Shown: piece by piece, positions 1-7,771 of the stretch | Layout of the letters: every line of letters starts with the position of its first letter | Numbering within the stretch: position 1 is the stretch's first letter | Assembly (NCBI RefSeq): GCF_900106665.1 | Contig: NZ_FNNA01000010.1 | Span: forward strand, 1-55,341 | DNA: 55,341 nucleotides | Direction: 5' to 3' | Source of the DNA: Paracoccus sanguinis | GTDB taxonomy: Bacteria > Pseudomonadota > Alphaproteobacteria > Rhodobacterales > Rhodobacteraceae | The notes under the pieces: generated by a model | Told to the model about the DNA's origin: nothing | What the model saw: the letters and a program-made list of their open reading frames with translations, nothing else | Databases searched by the model: none | Made by a program: the position numbers and the translations under genes

Positions 1-95
1 CAGAGGTCGGCCGTCGGTTCCAGCATAGGGGGCTCCATCGGATGGGGCAGGGCGATCAATACACACCATAGTTGATAACATCAAAGTATGTGAAG
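1..95. repeat. Terminal direct repeat (circular overlap)
   Basis: Bases 1-95 are identical to bases 55247-55341, the last 95 bases of the window. This is the overlap expected when a circular replicon is written out as a linear contig, so the true circle is 55,246 bp. The repeat contains the putative operator of the divergent XRE/unknown gene pair, so that operator appears twice here but once in the molecule. A genuine terminal repeat of a linear element is possible but much less likely given the plasmid backbone genes. Confidence 0.93.
67..90. promoter_or_regulatory. Dyad operator candidate for XRE regulator
   Basis: The dyad TTGAT-aac-ATCAA (72-84) is flanked by CATA (67-70) and TATG (87-90), giving a nearly symmetrical 24-bp element. 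It lies 21 bp before the XRE gene start at 112. Across the circle junction it also lies upstream of the divergent gene that starts near 55272. The position and symmetry fit an XRE-family repressor site controlling both genes. Binding is inferred, not shown. Confidence 0.5.
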
Positions 96-111
96 CGCGA
101 TCCTGTCCGCC

Positions 112-321
112 ATGGACATGCGCGCCCTCGTCGGTCGGAACTTCGCACGCATCCGCCGCGAAAAGGGTCTCACCCAGGAGCAGGTCGAGGCCCGCTCGGG
201 CTTCAGCCAGCAGTACCTCAGCGGCCTCGAGCGCGGGAAACGTAACCCGACCGTCATCACCCTCTACGAGCTGGCCCAGGCCTTGGGCGTCAGCCATCTG
301 GAGCTCCTGGTGGAAAGGTAG
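112..321 (+). CDS. XRE-family helix-turn-helix regulator
   Basis: This 69-residue protein is essentially one HTH_3 DNA-binding domain. The helix-turn-helix covers about residues 14-58, with the typical LTQEQVEARSGFSQQYLSGLERG segment pattern of Cro/C1-type repressors. There is no extra effector domain. It faces away from the unknown gene at 54691-55272 and shares an upstream dyad with it, so autoregulation plus control of that neighbour is likely. Small XRE proteins of this size also act as antitoxins or as controller proteins of restriction systems. No canonical ribosome site is obvious, and a second in-frame ATG at 118 is an alternative start. Confidence 0.85.
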   Translation: MDMRALVGRNFARIRREKGLTQEQVEARSGFSQQYLSGLERGKRNPTVITLYELAQALGVSHLELLVER

Positions 322-876
322 GAAAATGGGTAGATTCTACGTGACTGGCGCAAGAAAGTCCGCAAGCACCGACTAGCGAGCTTGCCCGGACCGGTGCCGG
401 GCGCAGCCCGTTCGCGGCGGTTGTACGCTGGCTAGGAGCCTCTCTACACTGACACCACAGTGGGGAGACGGATCTGTCTGTCAGGGTGCGCGCATTCGCG
501 TCGACACATTATGGCCGAAGCGCTGCGATAAGCGCCTGCAAAATGTCCGTGTGACCACAGTCCCGCTGCTGCTGAAGTGCCGGCCTTGGTTCAGGACATG
601 GGGTGCCTGATCGAGACGTACGCCCCCCAGAAAAGCGCGGAGCGAGGTGCCCTCCATGGCCAAAGTGCCGTCGCAGTTTTTGGATTTGACACCCCAAGTG
701 CCCACACCGCGTCGCTGACTGTCCAGCTTCTCGCTGAGTCGGCGCCAATCAGCCGTTCGAGCCGCCGGGCGGAGCCGGCATGCCCTCTGCGCCCTCTCAG
801 GCAACGGAATCACGCGCAGCCGCACCGGGCAACGGCCATCTCACAATATCTGAGGCCAAGCGGTTTTTTTCCCCGA
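322..876. other. Gene-poor stretch, no supported gene
   Basis: No recognised gene was found. A GC-rich hairpin (GCCCGG/CCGGGC, about 382-401) follows the XRE gene but has no T-run. A minus-strand open frame at 481-825 (114 codons) has an unusual composition and no family I recognise. It may be a relic of a larger gene, but it is not supported as a gene here. Confidence 0.5.
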
Positions 877-945
877 TCGGCGGCGCGAGAGCACATGCGG
901 AGCCTGCTGCGGCTCGAGTCGCTGGAGATGCAGCTTCTTGGAGCA
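877..945 (+). pseudogene. Inverted relic of the 54691 unknown gene (C-terminus)
   Basis: About 70 bases match, on the opposite strand and with a few substitutions, the part of the 54691-55272 gene encoding AREHM-SLLRLE-EMQLLGA. The relic translates to AREHMRSLLRLESLEMQLLG in the plus frame. Only the C-terminal segment is present. The sequence before it (a run of T at 864-870) has no similarity, so this is a fragment left by rearrangement or an old inverted duplication. Confidence 0.6.
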
Positions 946-995
946 GCGCCGCGGCCGTCTTCCCGCCTAGTCCGGTGAGGGCACGGGGGAAGGCG

Positions 996-1739
996 TCAGC
1001 GGGTGGTCAAGCGCTGGAACTGGGCGCCGGTCAGATAGCCGGTCGACGACAGGTCGTTGGCGCGCTGCCAGTTGGCAATCGCCCGACGGGTACCGGGACC
1101 GAAGGTCCCGTCCACGCCGCGGGTGTCGAAGCCTCGCCGGGTCAGCCCGGCTTGCACCGCGCTGCGCTGCGCAATGCTCAACCCCAAGGCACGCTCGCTT
1201 TGGGCCGCGCTGCCGCCCCCGGCCGCTTCGGCCGCGGCCGCCGAACCGGCGGAGGGGACATCGCCGGTCGACCGGCCGCGCAGGATCTCGGTCGCCTGGG
1301 CACGGGTCAGGGTGCCCGTCTGGGCATAGTTCCGGTCACGCTGCCACAGGGCGATGGCCCGGCGGGTGCCGGGGCCGAAGCTGCCATCGGTACCCCCGGT
1401 GGAATACCCAAGGGCGTTCAGGCGCCGCTGCACCTCGACCCGGTCGGCCGCGGACAGCGACACCCCGCCCGAGCCCGCCGGGGTCGTGCCGCCCAGCCGC
1501 TCGACCCGGTCGCGGGCATGGCTGGCATAGGCGCCGTTCGGGAACTGGCGAAGATAACTCTGATAGGCGCTCAGCGTGTTGACGCTCTGCGCCTGCGCGA
1601 AGGCGGCGCGGTCCTGCTCCTGCTGCAGGTATTGCTTGGCGATGCCGCCGACGATGTCCTTGACCGTGTCGTCCGCATGGGCGGGCACGGCCATCGCCAC
1701 CATCACCGTGGCGGCCTTGATAAACGAGCTGGGGGTCAT
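996..1739 (-). CDS. Secreted protein with two peptidoglycan-binding-like domains
   Basis: This is a 247-residue protein from ATG 1739, which has an AGGA ribosome site (cAGGAtcc) just upstream. The frame is open further upstream without a better start. Residues 1-22 form a signal peptide ending in AHA. A short helical segment follows with the YLRQFPNGAYASHARDR pattern often seen beside caspase-like or Sel1/TPR modules. Two PG_binding_1 domains follow (about residues 95-155 and 190-245), each with the DG-FGPGTRRAI-WQR signature. Such domains bind cell-wall glycan or act as targeting modules for wall-associated enzymes. No catalytic domain is present, so a periplasmic wall-binding or adaptor role is inferred. 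Confidence 0.8.
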   Translation of the reverse strand: MTPSSFIKAATVMVAMAVPAHADDTVKDIVGGIAKQYLQQEQDRAAFAQAQSVNTLSAYQSYLRQFPNGAYASHARDRVERLGGTTPAGSGGVSLSAADRVEVQRRLNALGYSTGGTDGSFGPGTRRAIALWQRDRNYAQTGTLTRAQATEILRGRSTGDVPSAGSAAAAEAAGGGSAAQSERALGLSIAQRSAVQAGLTRRGFDTRGVDGTFGPGTRRAIANWQRANDLSSTGYLTGAQFQRLTTR

Positions 1740-2090
1740 GGCAGGATCCTGTCTCGAGTCGACGTTTGTCAGATTTCTGACGGCGCAACGCCCCGGGCGG
1801 CGGTTCGGGTTCCGTCTCTGTGCCCAAGTCAGCGCCCATACGGGCGCCGCAACTCTCGGTCGCGGAGCGTGCAGCAGATGCAGCCGTCGAGTATCTTGAC
1901 CAGCGTCTCCTCGGTGCAGCAAGCTTGATGGCGCACAAGACCAACGCTCGTAACGCTCTCGTACAGGAGCGACTCCAGACTGAAATCTGTCGGTCGTGTC
2001 AAAAAATGGTCGTCCGGGGCACGTCCAAACCGGCGGATTCTGACGTAGTCAGAATTCCGGGACAAAACCCCGCCTACTTGGCTCGGTCGG
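1740..2090. pseudogene. Intergenic with short CobW-like relic (minus strand)
   Basis: Between about 1915 and 1830 the minus strand encodes TEETLVKILDGCICCTLRD. This resembles the NGCICCTLRDDL metal-binding segment of CobW/COG0523 GTPases (zinc chaperones). No P-loop, other CobW motif or gene boundary is present, so this is a small remnant. The rest of the stretch shows no gene. It includes the promoter region for the 996-1739 gene. Confidence 0.35.
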
Positions 2091-2498
2091 TCATTCCACG
2101 CAATTTCCCTTGAATTGCAGCACACCACGCGGCGTCCTGCGCCGATAGTCGAATGCCAGATCGCCGAAGCGGACCGCAATCATTTCACCCCTGTCGAGGC
2201 TCTCATATTGGGTGACGCCGCCATCCAAATCCTGCGCGGTGACCTCAACCGGCGGCCCGTCCGACGACAGGCCCAGCCAGCCCGCCTCCGACACCAGCCG
2301 CGCGCCCTCGTCGCCGGTAGCGGTTTCGCAAACACCCTCGCGGCAGACCAGCGCGGCTGGGCAGGACAAAGTGTCCGCTGCCGCCAGCACAGGGAAGGCC
2401 AGCAGCAGAGGCAAAAGATAGGCCTTATGCAGGGGCCACGGCCGCCAACCGTGGTTGGTGGCCGGAAGAACCAGCAGAACGACGGTCCCGGCCCTCAT
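2091..2498 (-). CDS. Small secreted protein of unknown function
   Basis: A 135-residue frame whose ATG overlaps the stop of the upstream gene (ATGA, 2495-2498), so translation is probably coupled. A hydrophobic stretch ending LAFPVLAAADTL (about residues 28-44) looks like a signal peptide cleaved before ADTLSC. If so, the true start may be a near-cognate codon inside the frame. The mature part has five cysteines (SCPAALVCREGVCE near the N-terminus, NGC-like KGNC at the end), suggesting disulfides in the periplasm. I do not recognise the family. It is the third gene of a compact operon with two LprI-like genes. Confidence 0.65.
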   Translation of the reverse strand: MRAGTVVLLVLPATNHGWRPWPLHKAYLLPLLLAFPVLAAADTLSCPAALVCREGVCETATGDEGARLVSEAGWLGLSSDGPPVEVTAQDLDGGVTQYESLDRGEMIAVRFGDLAFDYRRRTPRGVLQFKGNCVE

Positions 2499-2983
2499 CG
2501 GCCTCCACCGTTCCAGGATTCAATTCGCAGGGCCTGTCGCGCAGTCTCCCGCATCACGCAGGCCTCGGCCGCGATCAGGCCGCCTTCGCCGTGGGCGTAG
2601 TGTCGGGCCTCATAGGCGCAGACAGCGTCCCGGAACACCGGAAAGGCCGTGATCTCAGCTTCCAGCAGAGGCAGGTTCTCGGCGTAGCCGTCACGCACCC
2701 AGGCCATTAGCGCGGCCTGAGCGCGGTCAAGACGAACCTGCCACTGGGCGGTCGCTGCCTGGGTGCAGGCGGTCATCGAGCCGATCCGGTCCTCGGCCTT
2801 CTCCCTCTCGGCGTCCAGGCAGGCAAGATGCGCGAATTGGATGCAGTCCTCGCGCGCGCCATGCGTTTGCGCTGCGGCAAGGCAGGCTGGCAGAAGCTCG
2901 TCGTCGAAGGCAAGGGCGAGGGCCGGTAGCGGGGCCAGCAGCGCAGGGGCCAGTGACGCCGCGGCCAGCAGCAGGCGCGTCAT
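2495..2983 (-). CDS. LprI-like (DUF1311-type) secreted protein
   Basis: 162 residues with a clear signal peptide (residues 1-25, ending ALALA). The mature domain has conserved Cys pairs and the pattern CL-A...R-DC...CLDAERE...MTACTQAATAQW...LDRAQ of the LprI/DUF1311 family, some of whose members inhibit lysozyme. It ends CVMRETARQALRIE, as does its upstream neighbour, so the two are paralogues. Its ATG overlaps the previous stop (ATGA, 2980-2983), and its stop overlaps the next start. The substrate or partner is unknown. A periplasmic role in wall or envelope protection is inferred from the family. Confidence 0.7.
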   Translation of the reverse strand: MTRLLLAAASLAPALLAPLPALALAFDDELLPACLAAAQTHGAREDCIQFAHLACLDAEREKAEDRIGSMTACTQAATAQWQVRLDRAQAALMAWVRDGYAENLPLLEAEITAFPVFRDAVCAYEARHYAHGEGGLIAAEACVMRETARQALRIESWNGGGR

Positions 2984-3444
2984 TCCTCTCTCTCCACCGG
3001 AACGTAAGGCTCAAGCGTCAGGGCGGCGTGCGCGGTTTCCCGCATGAGACACTCCTCTCGCGCGACCTCCAGTGTCTCTCCGCCATCGGTGACGGTCAGG
3101 GCGTAAGCGCCGCACAAATCTGCCGCCCAGACCTGACGGGCGGCGAGACCGTCGGTCAGCATGTCAGGCGCCTTATGCTTTTCGCGCAGCCCGGCAAGGC
3201 CCGCGTCCTGCCGGGCCTGCCAATCGTCGTGCTCGGCCGCATAGCATCCCGCCATCCGCTGCGCGCTGTCGGTGCGCTCACTGTCGAGACAGACCTGCGC
3301 GCCAATTCCGATGCAGCCCGCCCGCGCCGCTTCGCCCTCCATGTGGTAAAGACAGGCAGCGAGAAAGCGCGGGTCGTAATCCGCCTCCTCGGCTAAGGCC
3401 GGAACCGCCGCAATGGTGATCAGGGCAATGGTCCAGTGCCACAT
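2980..3444 (-). CDS. LprI-like (DUF1311-type) secreted protein, first gene of operon
   Basis: 154 residues from ATG 3444 (MWHWTIALITI). The open frame runs further upstream, but that part overlaps the divergent VapB gene and lacks a signal sequence. A signal peptide is followed by FLAACLYHMEGEAARAGCIG, CLDSERTDSAQRM, DDWQARQDAGL and ECLMRETAHAALTLE, all paralleling the next gene. It is therefore a tandem duplicate. It leads a three-gene operon (3444 to 2091) with four-base ATGA overlaps at both internal junctions. The function is inferred only from the LprI/DUF1311 family. Confidence 0.7.
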   Translation of the reverse strand: MWHWTIALITIAAVPALAEEADYDPRFLAACLYHMEGEAARAGCIGIGAQVCLDSERTDSAQRMAGCYAAEHDDWQARQDAGLAGLREKHKAPDMLTDGLAARQVWAADLCGAYALTVTDGGETLEVAREECLMRETAHAALTLEPYVPVEREE

Positions 3445-3615
3445 AGCGGTGTCCCAACGCGTCAGTTCGCTCAACGTCCGCCAAGACTGCCGTGCGCGCA
3501 AGCGCGATCTTACGCTCCTCCCACAACAGCTGGGGTCCGGGGTTTTCACCGATACCGACCGCTTGAAGTTGCCCGTTGAACGTCGACTGGTCATTACGCT
3601 TGAGTAAGGCGAGAG

Positions 3616-3650
3616 GGATGGATATGTATATACCGTCTGTATATCCATCC
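3616..3650. promoter_or_regulatory. vapBC operator dyad
   Basis: A perfect 10-bp inverted repeat, GGATGGATAT (3616-3625) and ATATCCATCC (3641-3650), has a 15-bp AT-rich spacer and ends 13 bp before the vapB start. AbrB/SpoVT-type antitoxins usually bind such dyads, alone or with VapC, to repress their own operon. The AT-rich spacer (tatata) probably contains the -10 region. The regulatory role is inferred from position and symmetry. Confidence 0.65.
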
Positions 3651-3663
3651 GAAAGACCGCCCG

Positions 3664-3891
3664 ATGCAGGTTGCAAAATGGGGAAACTCGCTGGCGGTTC
3701 GACTGCCCGCTGGACTGGTCCGTGAAATGGGCCTCAAGGAAGGCGACCGGGTCGAGCTGACGCCTGCCGAGGGTCATCTGATCGTGCGACGCCAACCTAC
3801 GCCGGCTGAGCTCCTGGATGGGTTGCGTCGCTTCCGCGGCAGGCTGCCCGCTGCGGACCGCCTGTGCCGTGACGCGGCGAATGAGCGCTGA
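3664..3891 (+). CDS. vapB: AbrB-family antitoxin (VapB type)
   Basis: 75 residues. The N-terminal swapped-hairpin AbrB/MazE domain (residues 1-46) has the typical VAKWGNSLAVRLPAGLV and LKEGDRVEL segments. The C-terminal tail (RR-PTPAELLDGLRRFRGRLP) would wrap around the cognate PIN toxin. The stop lies inside the vapC start region (11-bp overlap), as usual for these modules. It neutralises the toxin and, with the dyad at 3616-3650, probably represses the operon. The module likely contributes to plasmid maintenance by post-segregational killing. Confidence 0.88.
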   Translation: MQVAKWGNSLAVRLPAGLVREMGLKEGDRVELTPAEGHLIVRRQPTPAELLDGLRRFRGRLPAADRLCRDAANER

Positions 3892-4273
3892 TTTCCTCGA
3901 TACAAACGTCATTCTCTATCTGCTGGACGATGGCCCCAAGGCAGACCGCGCCGCCGAAGTCGTCGCCAGCGGCGGGACGATCAGTGTGCAGGTGCTGAAC
4001 GAGACGCTGGCCAACTGCATCCGCAAGGCCCGCATGAGCTGGCACGAAGCCGCCGAGTTTCTCGCCGAAGTTCAAGCGGTGTGTCCGGTATGCGATCTGA
4101 CGGCCGAGGTGCATCGCGTTGGCTTGGCCTTGGGTGCACGTTACGGGTTTTCTGTTTATGATGCGATGATCGTAGCGGCCGCACTGGTGAACGGCTGCGA
4201 CCGACTGCTGAGCGAGGACATGCAGGACGGCATGCTGGTCGAAGGCAGGCTCCGCATCATCGATCCTTTCTAA
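3881..4273 (+). CDS. vapC: PIN-domain ribonuclease toxin
   Basis: 130 residues from ATG 3881. The frame opens earlier, but the product before this Met is not PIN-like. The PIN fold covers the whole protein. The acidic active-site residues are visible: D in FLDTNVILYLL, E in LNETL, D in YDAMIVAAAL and D in LLSEDMQDG. VapC toxins cut specific RNAs, often initiator tRNA. Together with the overlapping AbrB antitoxin it forms a complete type II toxin-antitoxin pair. Confidence 0.88.
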   Translation: MSADFLDTNVILYLLDDGPKADRAAEVVASGGTISVQVLNETLANCIRKARMSWHEAAEFLAEVQAVCPVCDLTAEVHRVGLALGARYGFSVYDAMIVAAALVNGCDRLLSEDMQDGMLVEGRLRIIDPF

Positions 4274-4284
4274 GTTTAGGCGCC

Positions 4285-4545
4285 GGGCCACCGTCAGCGA
4301 CAACGGAACCGAGTTCACCAGCAAGGCCATCCTGAAATGGGCCAACGCGAACTGGCCCTCTGGCGTTACGACTACAACAACGTCAGGCCCCATTCCTCGC
4401 TGGGCAACAAGACCCCGTCCGACGCGCGCCGAGCGCTTGAGCAATCTGAGGACTCCGCGCCCGGCGCGCTTGCCACACCGAAACCAACCAATATCAACCC
4501 CAAGGACTCTCGTTATGAACGAGGGACGACCGGGGGGCAGGTCAA
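4285..4545 (+). pseudogene. IS3-family transposase relic (orfB 3' end)
   Basis: Two fragments of an rve-type transposase are joined. The first, TVSDNGTEFTSKAILKWA (from 4291), is the catalytic-core segment. The second, in a different frame from about 4337, contains ALWRYDYNNVRPHSSLGNKTP and ends near NINPKDSRYERGTTGG, the usual C-terminus. The piece between them is deleted, so the gene is dead. This family is distinct from the intact IS at 53307-54615. No terminal repeats were found. Confidence 0.75.
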
Positions 4546-4703
4546 AGGCAATGTCCTACAAACGGTATCCGTTTGGCGCTGCATGGATGCCGACCTGGTC
4601 GGCGGGGCAGGTGAGCTCATCGATGGCAGATGGCAGCACGGTCGAGTCCGACGCCAACCGCGACAAGCGGAGGACGCCGGGTGACCTGGTCAGGAGCGAG
4701 ACC

Positions 4704-5873
4704 TCAGGGTGTCATTACGCACTTGACACATTCCGAACGTTTGTCCCGGAAGGACTCGTAAAAGCCGGGACCGTCCTCGAGCGTGCCACGATGGGTGATG
4801 ATGACGCTGGGATCGATCTCGCCCGCCTTGATCCGCTTTAGCAGGCGGTCCATGTAGGCGCGGGTGTTGGTCTGCCCGCCCCGCAGCATCAGGCCCTTGC
4901 CGAAGGCGGCGCCGATGGGAAACTTGTCCACCAGTCCTGCATAGACGCCAGGGATCGATACAGCCCCGCCCTTGCGGCAGCACATGATCGCATCGCGCAG
5001 TGCGTTCGGCCGGTCGGTTTCCATCATCAACGTCGTCTTTACCCTGTCATAAACATTACCGATGACCGACGCGCCATGTGCCTCCATCCCGACGGCGTCA
5101 ACGCAGCGATTTGGGAGCTTTCCGCCCGTCAGTTCCATCAGGCTCGCATAGCTGTCCTGTTCGGACAGGTCGATCGTCTCGGCACCCGCTTCGCGCGCCA
5201 GCGCCAGCCGACCCTTTTCGAAGTCCAGCGAGAAGACGCGCTCCGCCCCCAGCATCAGCGCCGAGCGGACGGCGAACTGGCCCACCGGCCCCGCGCCCCA
5301 GACCGCCACAATATCGCCCGGACCGGTGCCGATCTGTTCGACCGCCTGGTAGCCGGTCGGGAAGATGTCGGTCAGGAAAAGCACCTTTTCGTCGGGCAGG
5401 CTTTCGGGAACGGCCAGCAGCCCCACGTCGGCGTGCGGCACACGGACCAGTTCGGCTTGGCCGCCGGCGTATCCGCCGAAAAGATGCGAATAGCCGAACA
5501 TCCCCCCACCCGACTGGCCATAAAGCTTTTCCACCTTTTCGTGATCAGGGTTCGTGTTCTCGCACAACGAGAAGGCATCGACACGGCAGAAATCGCAGTT
5601 GCCACAGGCGATGTTGAAGGGCACCAAGACCCGGTCGCCAACCTTGTGCTTGCCGACGCCGCTGCCCACCGCGACGATCTCGCCCATGAATTCATGGCCC
5701 AAGATGTCGCCCTTGCGCATCTCGGGCACGAAGCCGTCGTACAGATGCAGGTCGGATCCGCAGATCGCGGTCGAAGTGACCCGGATCACGACGTCGGTCG
5801 TTTCCTCGATGGTCGGGTCATCGACAGTGTCGACCTGGACCTTGCCGGTCCCTTGAAAAGTGAGGGCGCGCAT
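4704..5873 (-). CDS. Zinc-dependent alcohol/formaldehyde dehydrogenase-like protein
   Basis: 389 residues, full length for the medium-chain dehydrogenase family, with AGGAG seven bases before the ATG. The GroES-like catalytic domain has ICGSDLHLYDG (catalytic Cys) and GHEFMGEIV (His/Glu zinc ligands). CGNCDFCRVDAFSLC binds the structural zinc. The Rossmann domain carries GAGPVGQFAVRSALMLGA. The sequence most resembles the glutathione-independent formaldehyde dehydrogenase-like branch, which uses NAD(P) to oxidise alcohols or aldehydes. The true substrate cannot be read from the sequence. It is a single gene between relic DNA and a small monooxygenase. Confidence 0.88.
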   Translation of the reverse strand: MRALTFQGTGKVQVDTVDDPTIEETTDVVIRVTSTAICGSDLHLYDGFVPEMRKGDILGHEFMGEIVAVGSGVGKHKVGDRVLVPFNIACGNCDFCRVDAFSLCENTNPDHEKVEKLYGQSGGGMFGYSHLFGGYAGGQAELVRVPHADVGLLAVPESLPDEKVLFLTDIFPTGYQAVEQIGTGPGDIVAVWGAGPVGQFAVRSALMLGAERVFSLDFEKGRLALAREAGAETIDLSEQDSYASLMELTGGKLPNRCVDAVGMEAHGASVIGNVYDRVKTTLMMETDRPNALRDAIMCCRKGGAVSIPGVYAGLVDKFPIGAAFGKGLMLRGGQTNTRAYMDRLLKRIKAGEIDPSVIITHRGTLEDGPGFYESFRDKRSECVKCVMTP

Positions 5874-6086
5874 AGGCTTTCTCCTGCTTGACTAAGGTAC
5901 AATGCCGCGTGGGCACCCGCAGCTCCGCTAATATTTGTGTGGCTTTCTGAAAGCTCCCCCTTCAGATTCCAGGGTCAGACCCCATAAATTGTCTTGAGGC
6001 AGCTCGACAGCACGCACATCACGGCACAGCGTACGGCAGCGATCTGCCGTACGCCCAAGACCGACGGAATGGTGCCGAGCACTCTG

Positions 6087-6380
6087 CTATTTAGCTGCCA
6101 GCAGGGTGATCTTATGGATCTGCGGCGGTTCGGAAAACAGCTCATCCGCCTTGTCCATCAGTGCGGCGGCAACCTTTCCGTCAAGATGCGCCTGCCGATC
6201 TTCCTCTGTGTCGAACGTATCGAAGATCGCGTACGCACCGGGGCCTTCCTGGATCGCATACCAGGTCAGGGTACCGGGCTCGGCTTGAACGAGCGGTAGC
6301 GCCGAGGTGAGAAAATCGGCGACATCGCTTTCTTTTCCGGCCTTGGCCTTCAGTGGCACGTACAGCGCAAGTTTGGCCAC
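6087..6380 (-). CDS. Antibiotic-biosynthesis-monooxygenase-like (ABM) protein
   Basis: 97 residues from GTG 6380, placed six bases after AGGAG. A TTG at 6386 is also in frame but touches the ribosome site. The protein is one dimeric alpha-beta barrel domain (VAKLALYVPLKAKAGKE...FL..ALPLVQAEPGTLTWYAI...FDTFDTEEDRQAHL). Family members such as YgiN oxidise quinols or polyketides without a cofactor. Others are stress proteins of unknown activity. Nearby aldehyde metabolism suggests a detoxification role, which is speculative. Confidence 0.82.
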   Translation of the reverse strand: MAKLALYVPLKAKAGKESDVADFLTSALPLVQAEPGTLTWYAIQEGPGAYAIFDTFDTEEDRQAHLDGKVAAALMDKADELFSEPPQIHKITLLAAK

Positions 6381-6578
6381 GATCAACTCCTCAAGGTAAA
6401 CGAAAAGATATCATCTGGAAAAATAAACAGGCGAGAGGGTCAAACGTTCCCGGCTCAGGACTCACAACCAGAACATGACGGTTGCAGCGGCCATCCATCG
6501 AGATCCGCGTGCCGACGCGGCCCTGTCCAAGCCTGCCCGCAACCGGCGAAGTCCCAAGGTGGGCGCGACCCAGCCTTG

Positions 6579-7007
6579 TCAGGCGGGCGAGGGCAGGGCC
6601 GCCGCATCCCAGATCCGGCCGTGCCATTCCGGGGAGCCGCCGAGAGCATCGAACGCCGCGTCCTTGGAGATCAGGGGACAAGCCAAGGCGATGGCGGTTG
6701 CCGCGATCATCCGGTCGAACGGGTCCCGGTGGCTCCACTGCATCGCCCCTGCCAGAAACGCGATCTCGGCCGTGTAGGGCGCGATCTCGGTGCCCTGCGC
6801 GCGCCAGAGCGGCAGAAGCTTGCCGATGACGGGATCAAGCTCCGGCCACTTCCCGAGCCGATGCTTCTGCGTGATCTCGTAGAAGCTGATCGGGGCGACA
6901 TAGGCCACGTCCGCCGCCTCGATCACGTCCCGGGCCGTGGCACTCAGTTCCGAGGACATGACCAGGCTCCAGATGAGGGTATGGGTGTCGAGCAGGACCG
7001 CTCTCAC
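6579..7007 (-). CDS. PIN-domain toxin (VapC type)
   Basis: 142 residues from GTG 7007, which overlaps the antitoxin stop (GTGA). PIN motifs are LLDTHTLIW (first Asp), ISFYEI (Glu), DPFDRMIAATAI (Asp) and ISKDAAFDAL (Asp). It is predicted to be a Mg-dependent RNase neutralised by the Phd/YefM protein encoded just upstream. This is the second type II toxin-antitoxin pair on the plasmid and belongs to a different antitoxin class from the pair at 3664. Confidence 0.87.
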   Translation of the reverse strand: MRAVLLDTHTLIWSLVMSSELSATARDVIEAADVAYVAPISFYEITQKHRLGKWPELDPVIGKLLPLWRAQGTEIAPYTAEIAFLAGAMQWSHRDPFDRMIAATAIALACPLISKDAAFDALGGSPEWHGRIWDAAALPSPA

Positions 7008-7225
7008 TCCCAATCCCTCAGCTCGTTCTCGGACATGGGAGCGAGGAAATCCGGCACCCTGCTGACCAGTCCATCGCCGATTCCGATGCGCACGGTGGGC
7101 CGATGGACCGAAACCAGCCGCACGGCCGGCTGGCCGCCGCGCGCGATGATGACGTCCTCGCCCTTTTCGGCCGCGGCGATCAATTCCGACAGCTTTGCCT
7201 TCGCCTCTGCGATGTTCATCTGCAT
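7004..7225 (-). CDS. Phd/YefM-type antitoxin
   Basis: 73 residues with AGGAGG six bases before the ATG. The N-terminal Phd fold (MNIAEAKAKLSELIAAAEKGEDVIIARGGQPAVRLV) is the DNA-binding and dimerisation region. The acidic C-terminus (PMSENELRDWE) would block the toxin. Its stop overlaps the start of the PIN toxin. The operon is probably autoregulated through a site just upstream, where the sequence ggac-ttggttttg-gtcc (about 7260-7276) forms a small dyad. Confidence 0.85.
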   Translation of the reverse strand: MQMNIAEAKAKLSELIAAAEKGEDVIIARGGQPAVRLVSVHRPTVRIGIGDGLVSRVPDFLAPMSENELRDWE

Positions 7226-7354
7226 GGGGCACCTCCTGAGCTGAAAACAAGATAGTCTTGGACTTGGTTTTGGTCCATAGACCTGTGCTTGTCTCGGTCA
7301 AGGGGGAAAGAGTAAACGTCTCACAGGTGTTGAACCTGAACGAAGGTGAACCCT

Positions 7355-7768
7355 TTGGCGTATACCTTGGGCGCGGCTGCGAAAGCGTCGGGAAAGTCGA
7401 AGGCGACGATCTCGAAAGCCATGAAATCCGGGCGCCTCTCCGCGCTCAAGGATGAGACTGGCGTGTATCGGATCGCGCCTTCGGAGTTGCACCGGGGTAT
7501 ACCCCCTCAACGTTGACGGGAACCACGACCGAACCCCCCGAACACCCGAGGAAACCCCGACAAAGGGCCGTCCGTCAGGGAGTTGCAGGTGCGCCTTGAG
7601 GCGGCGCATGAGCGTCTGTCCGACAAGGAGGCCATGATCGCCAACCTGCGCGAGGACCGCTGGCGGCAGCCGGCAACCGCGTTGCTGGCCGACCAGCGGT
7701 CCGCGCCTGCGCCCGATCAGCCGCCTGCGCAGCCGCGCAGGGGCTTCTGGAAGCGGCTGTTCGGCTGA
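7355..7768 (+). pseudogene. Plasmid HTH/coiled-coil DNA-binding protein, frameshifted
   Basis: Three pieces in three frames read as one protein. Piece one (7355-7496) is AYTLGAAAKASGKSKATISK...GRLSALKDETGVYRIAPSELHR, a helix-turn-helix. Piece two is VYPLNVDGNHDRTP (from about 7498). Piece three (about 7570-7768) has a coiled-coil and tail, RELQVRLEAAHERLSDKEAM... ending RRGFWKRLFG. This layout is common in small accessory DNA-binding proteins of alphaproteobacterial and other plasmids. Two frameshifts make it inactive. It may be the relic of another replicon that merged into this plasmid. Confidence 0.65.
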
Positions 7769-7771
7769 GGC

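Noticed and set aside
577..978. Plus-strand 133-codon frame as a gene
   Set aside because: Only its last part resembles a protein (the relic of the 54691 gene). The remainder has no similarity, no ribosome site and odd composition.
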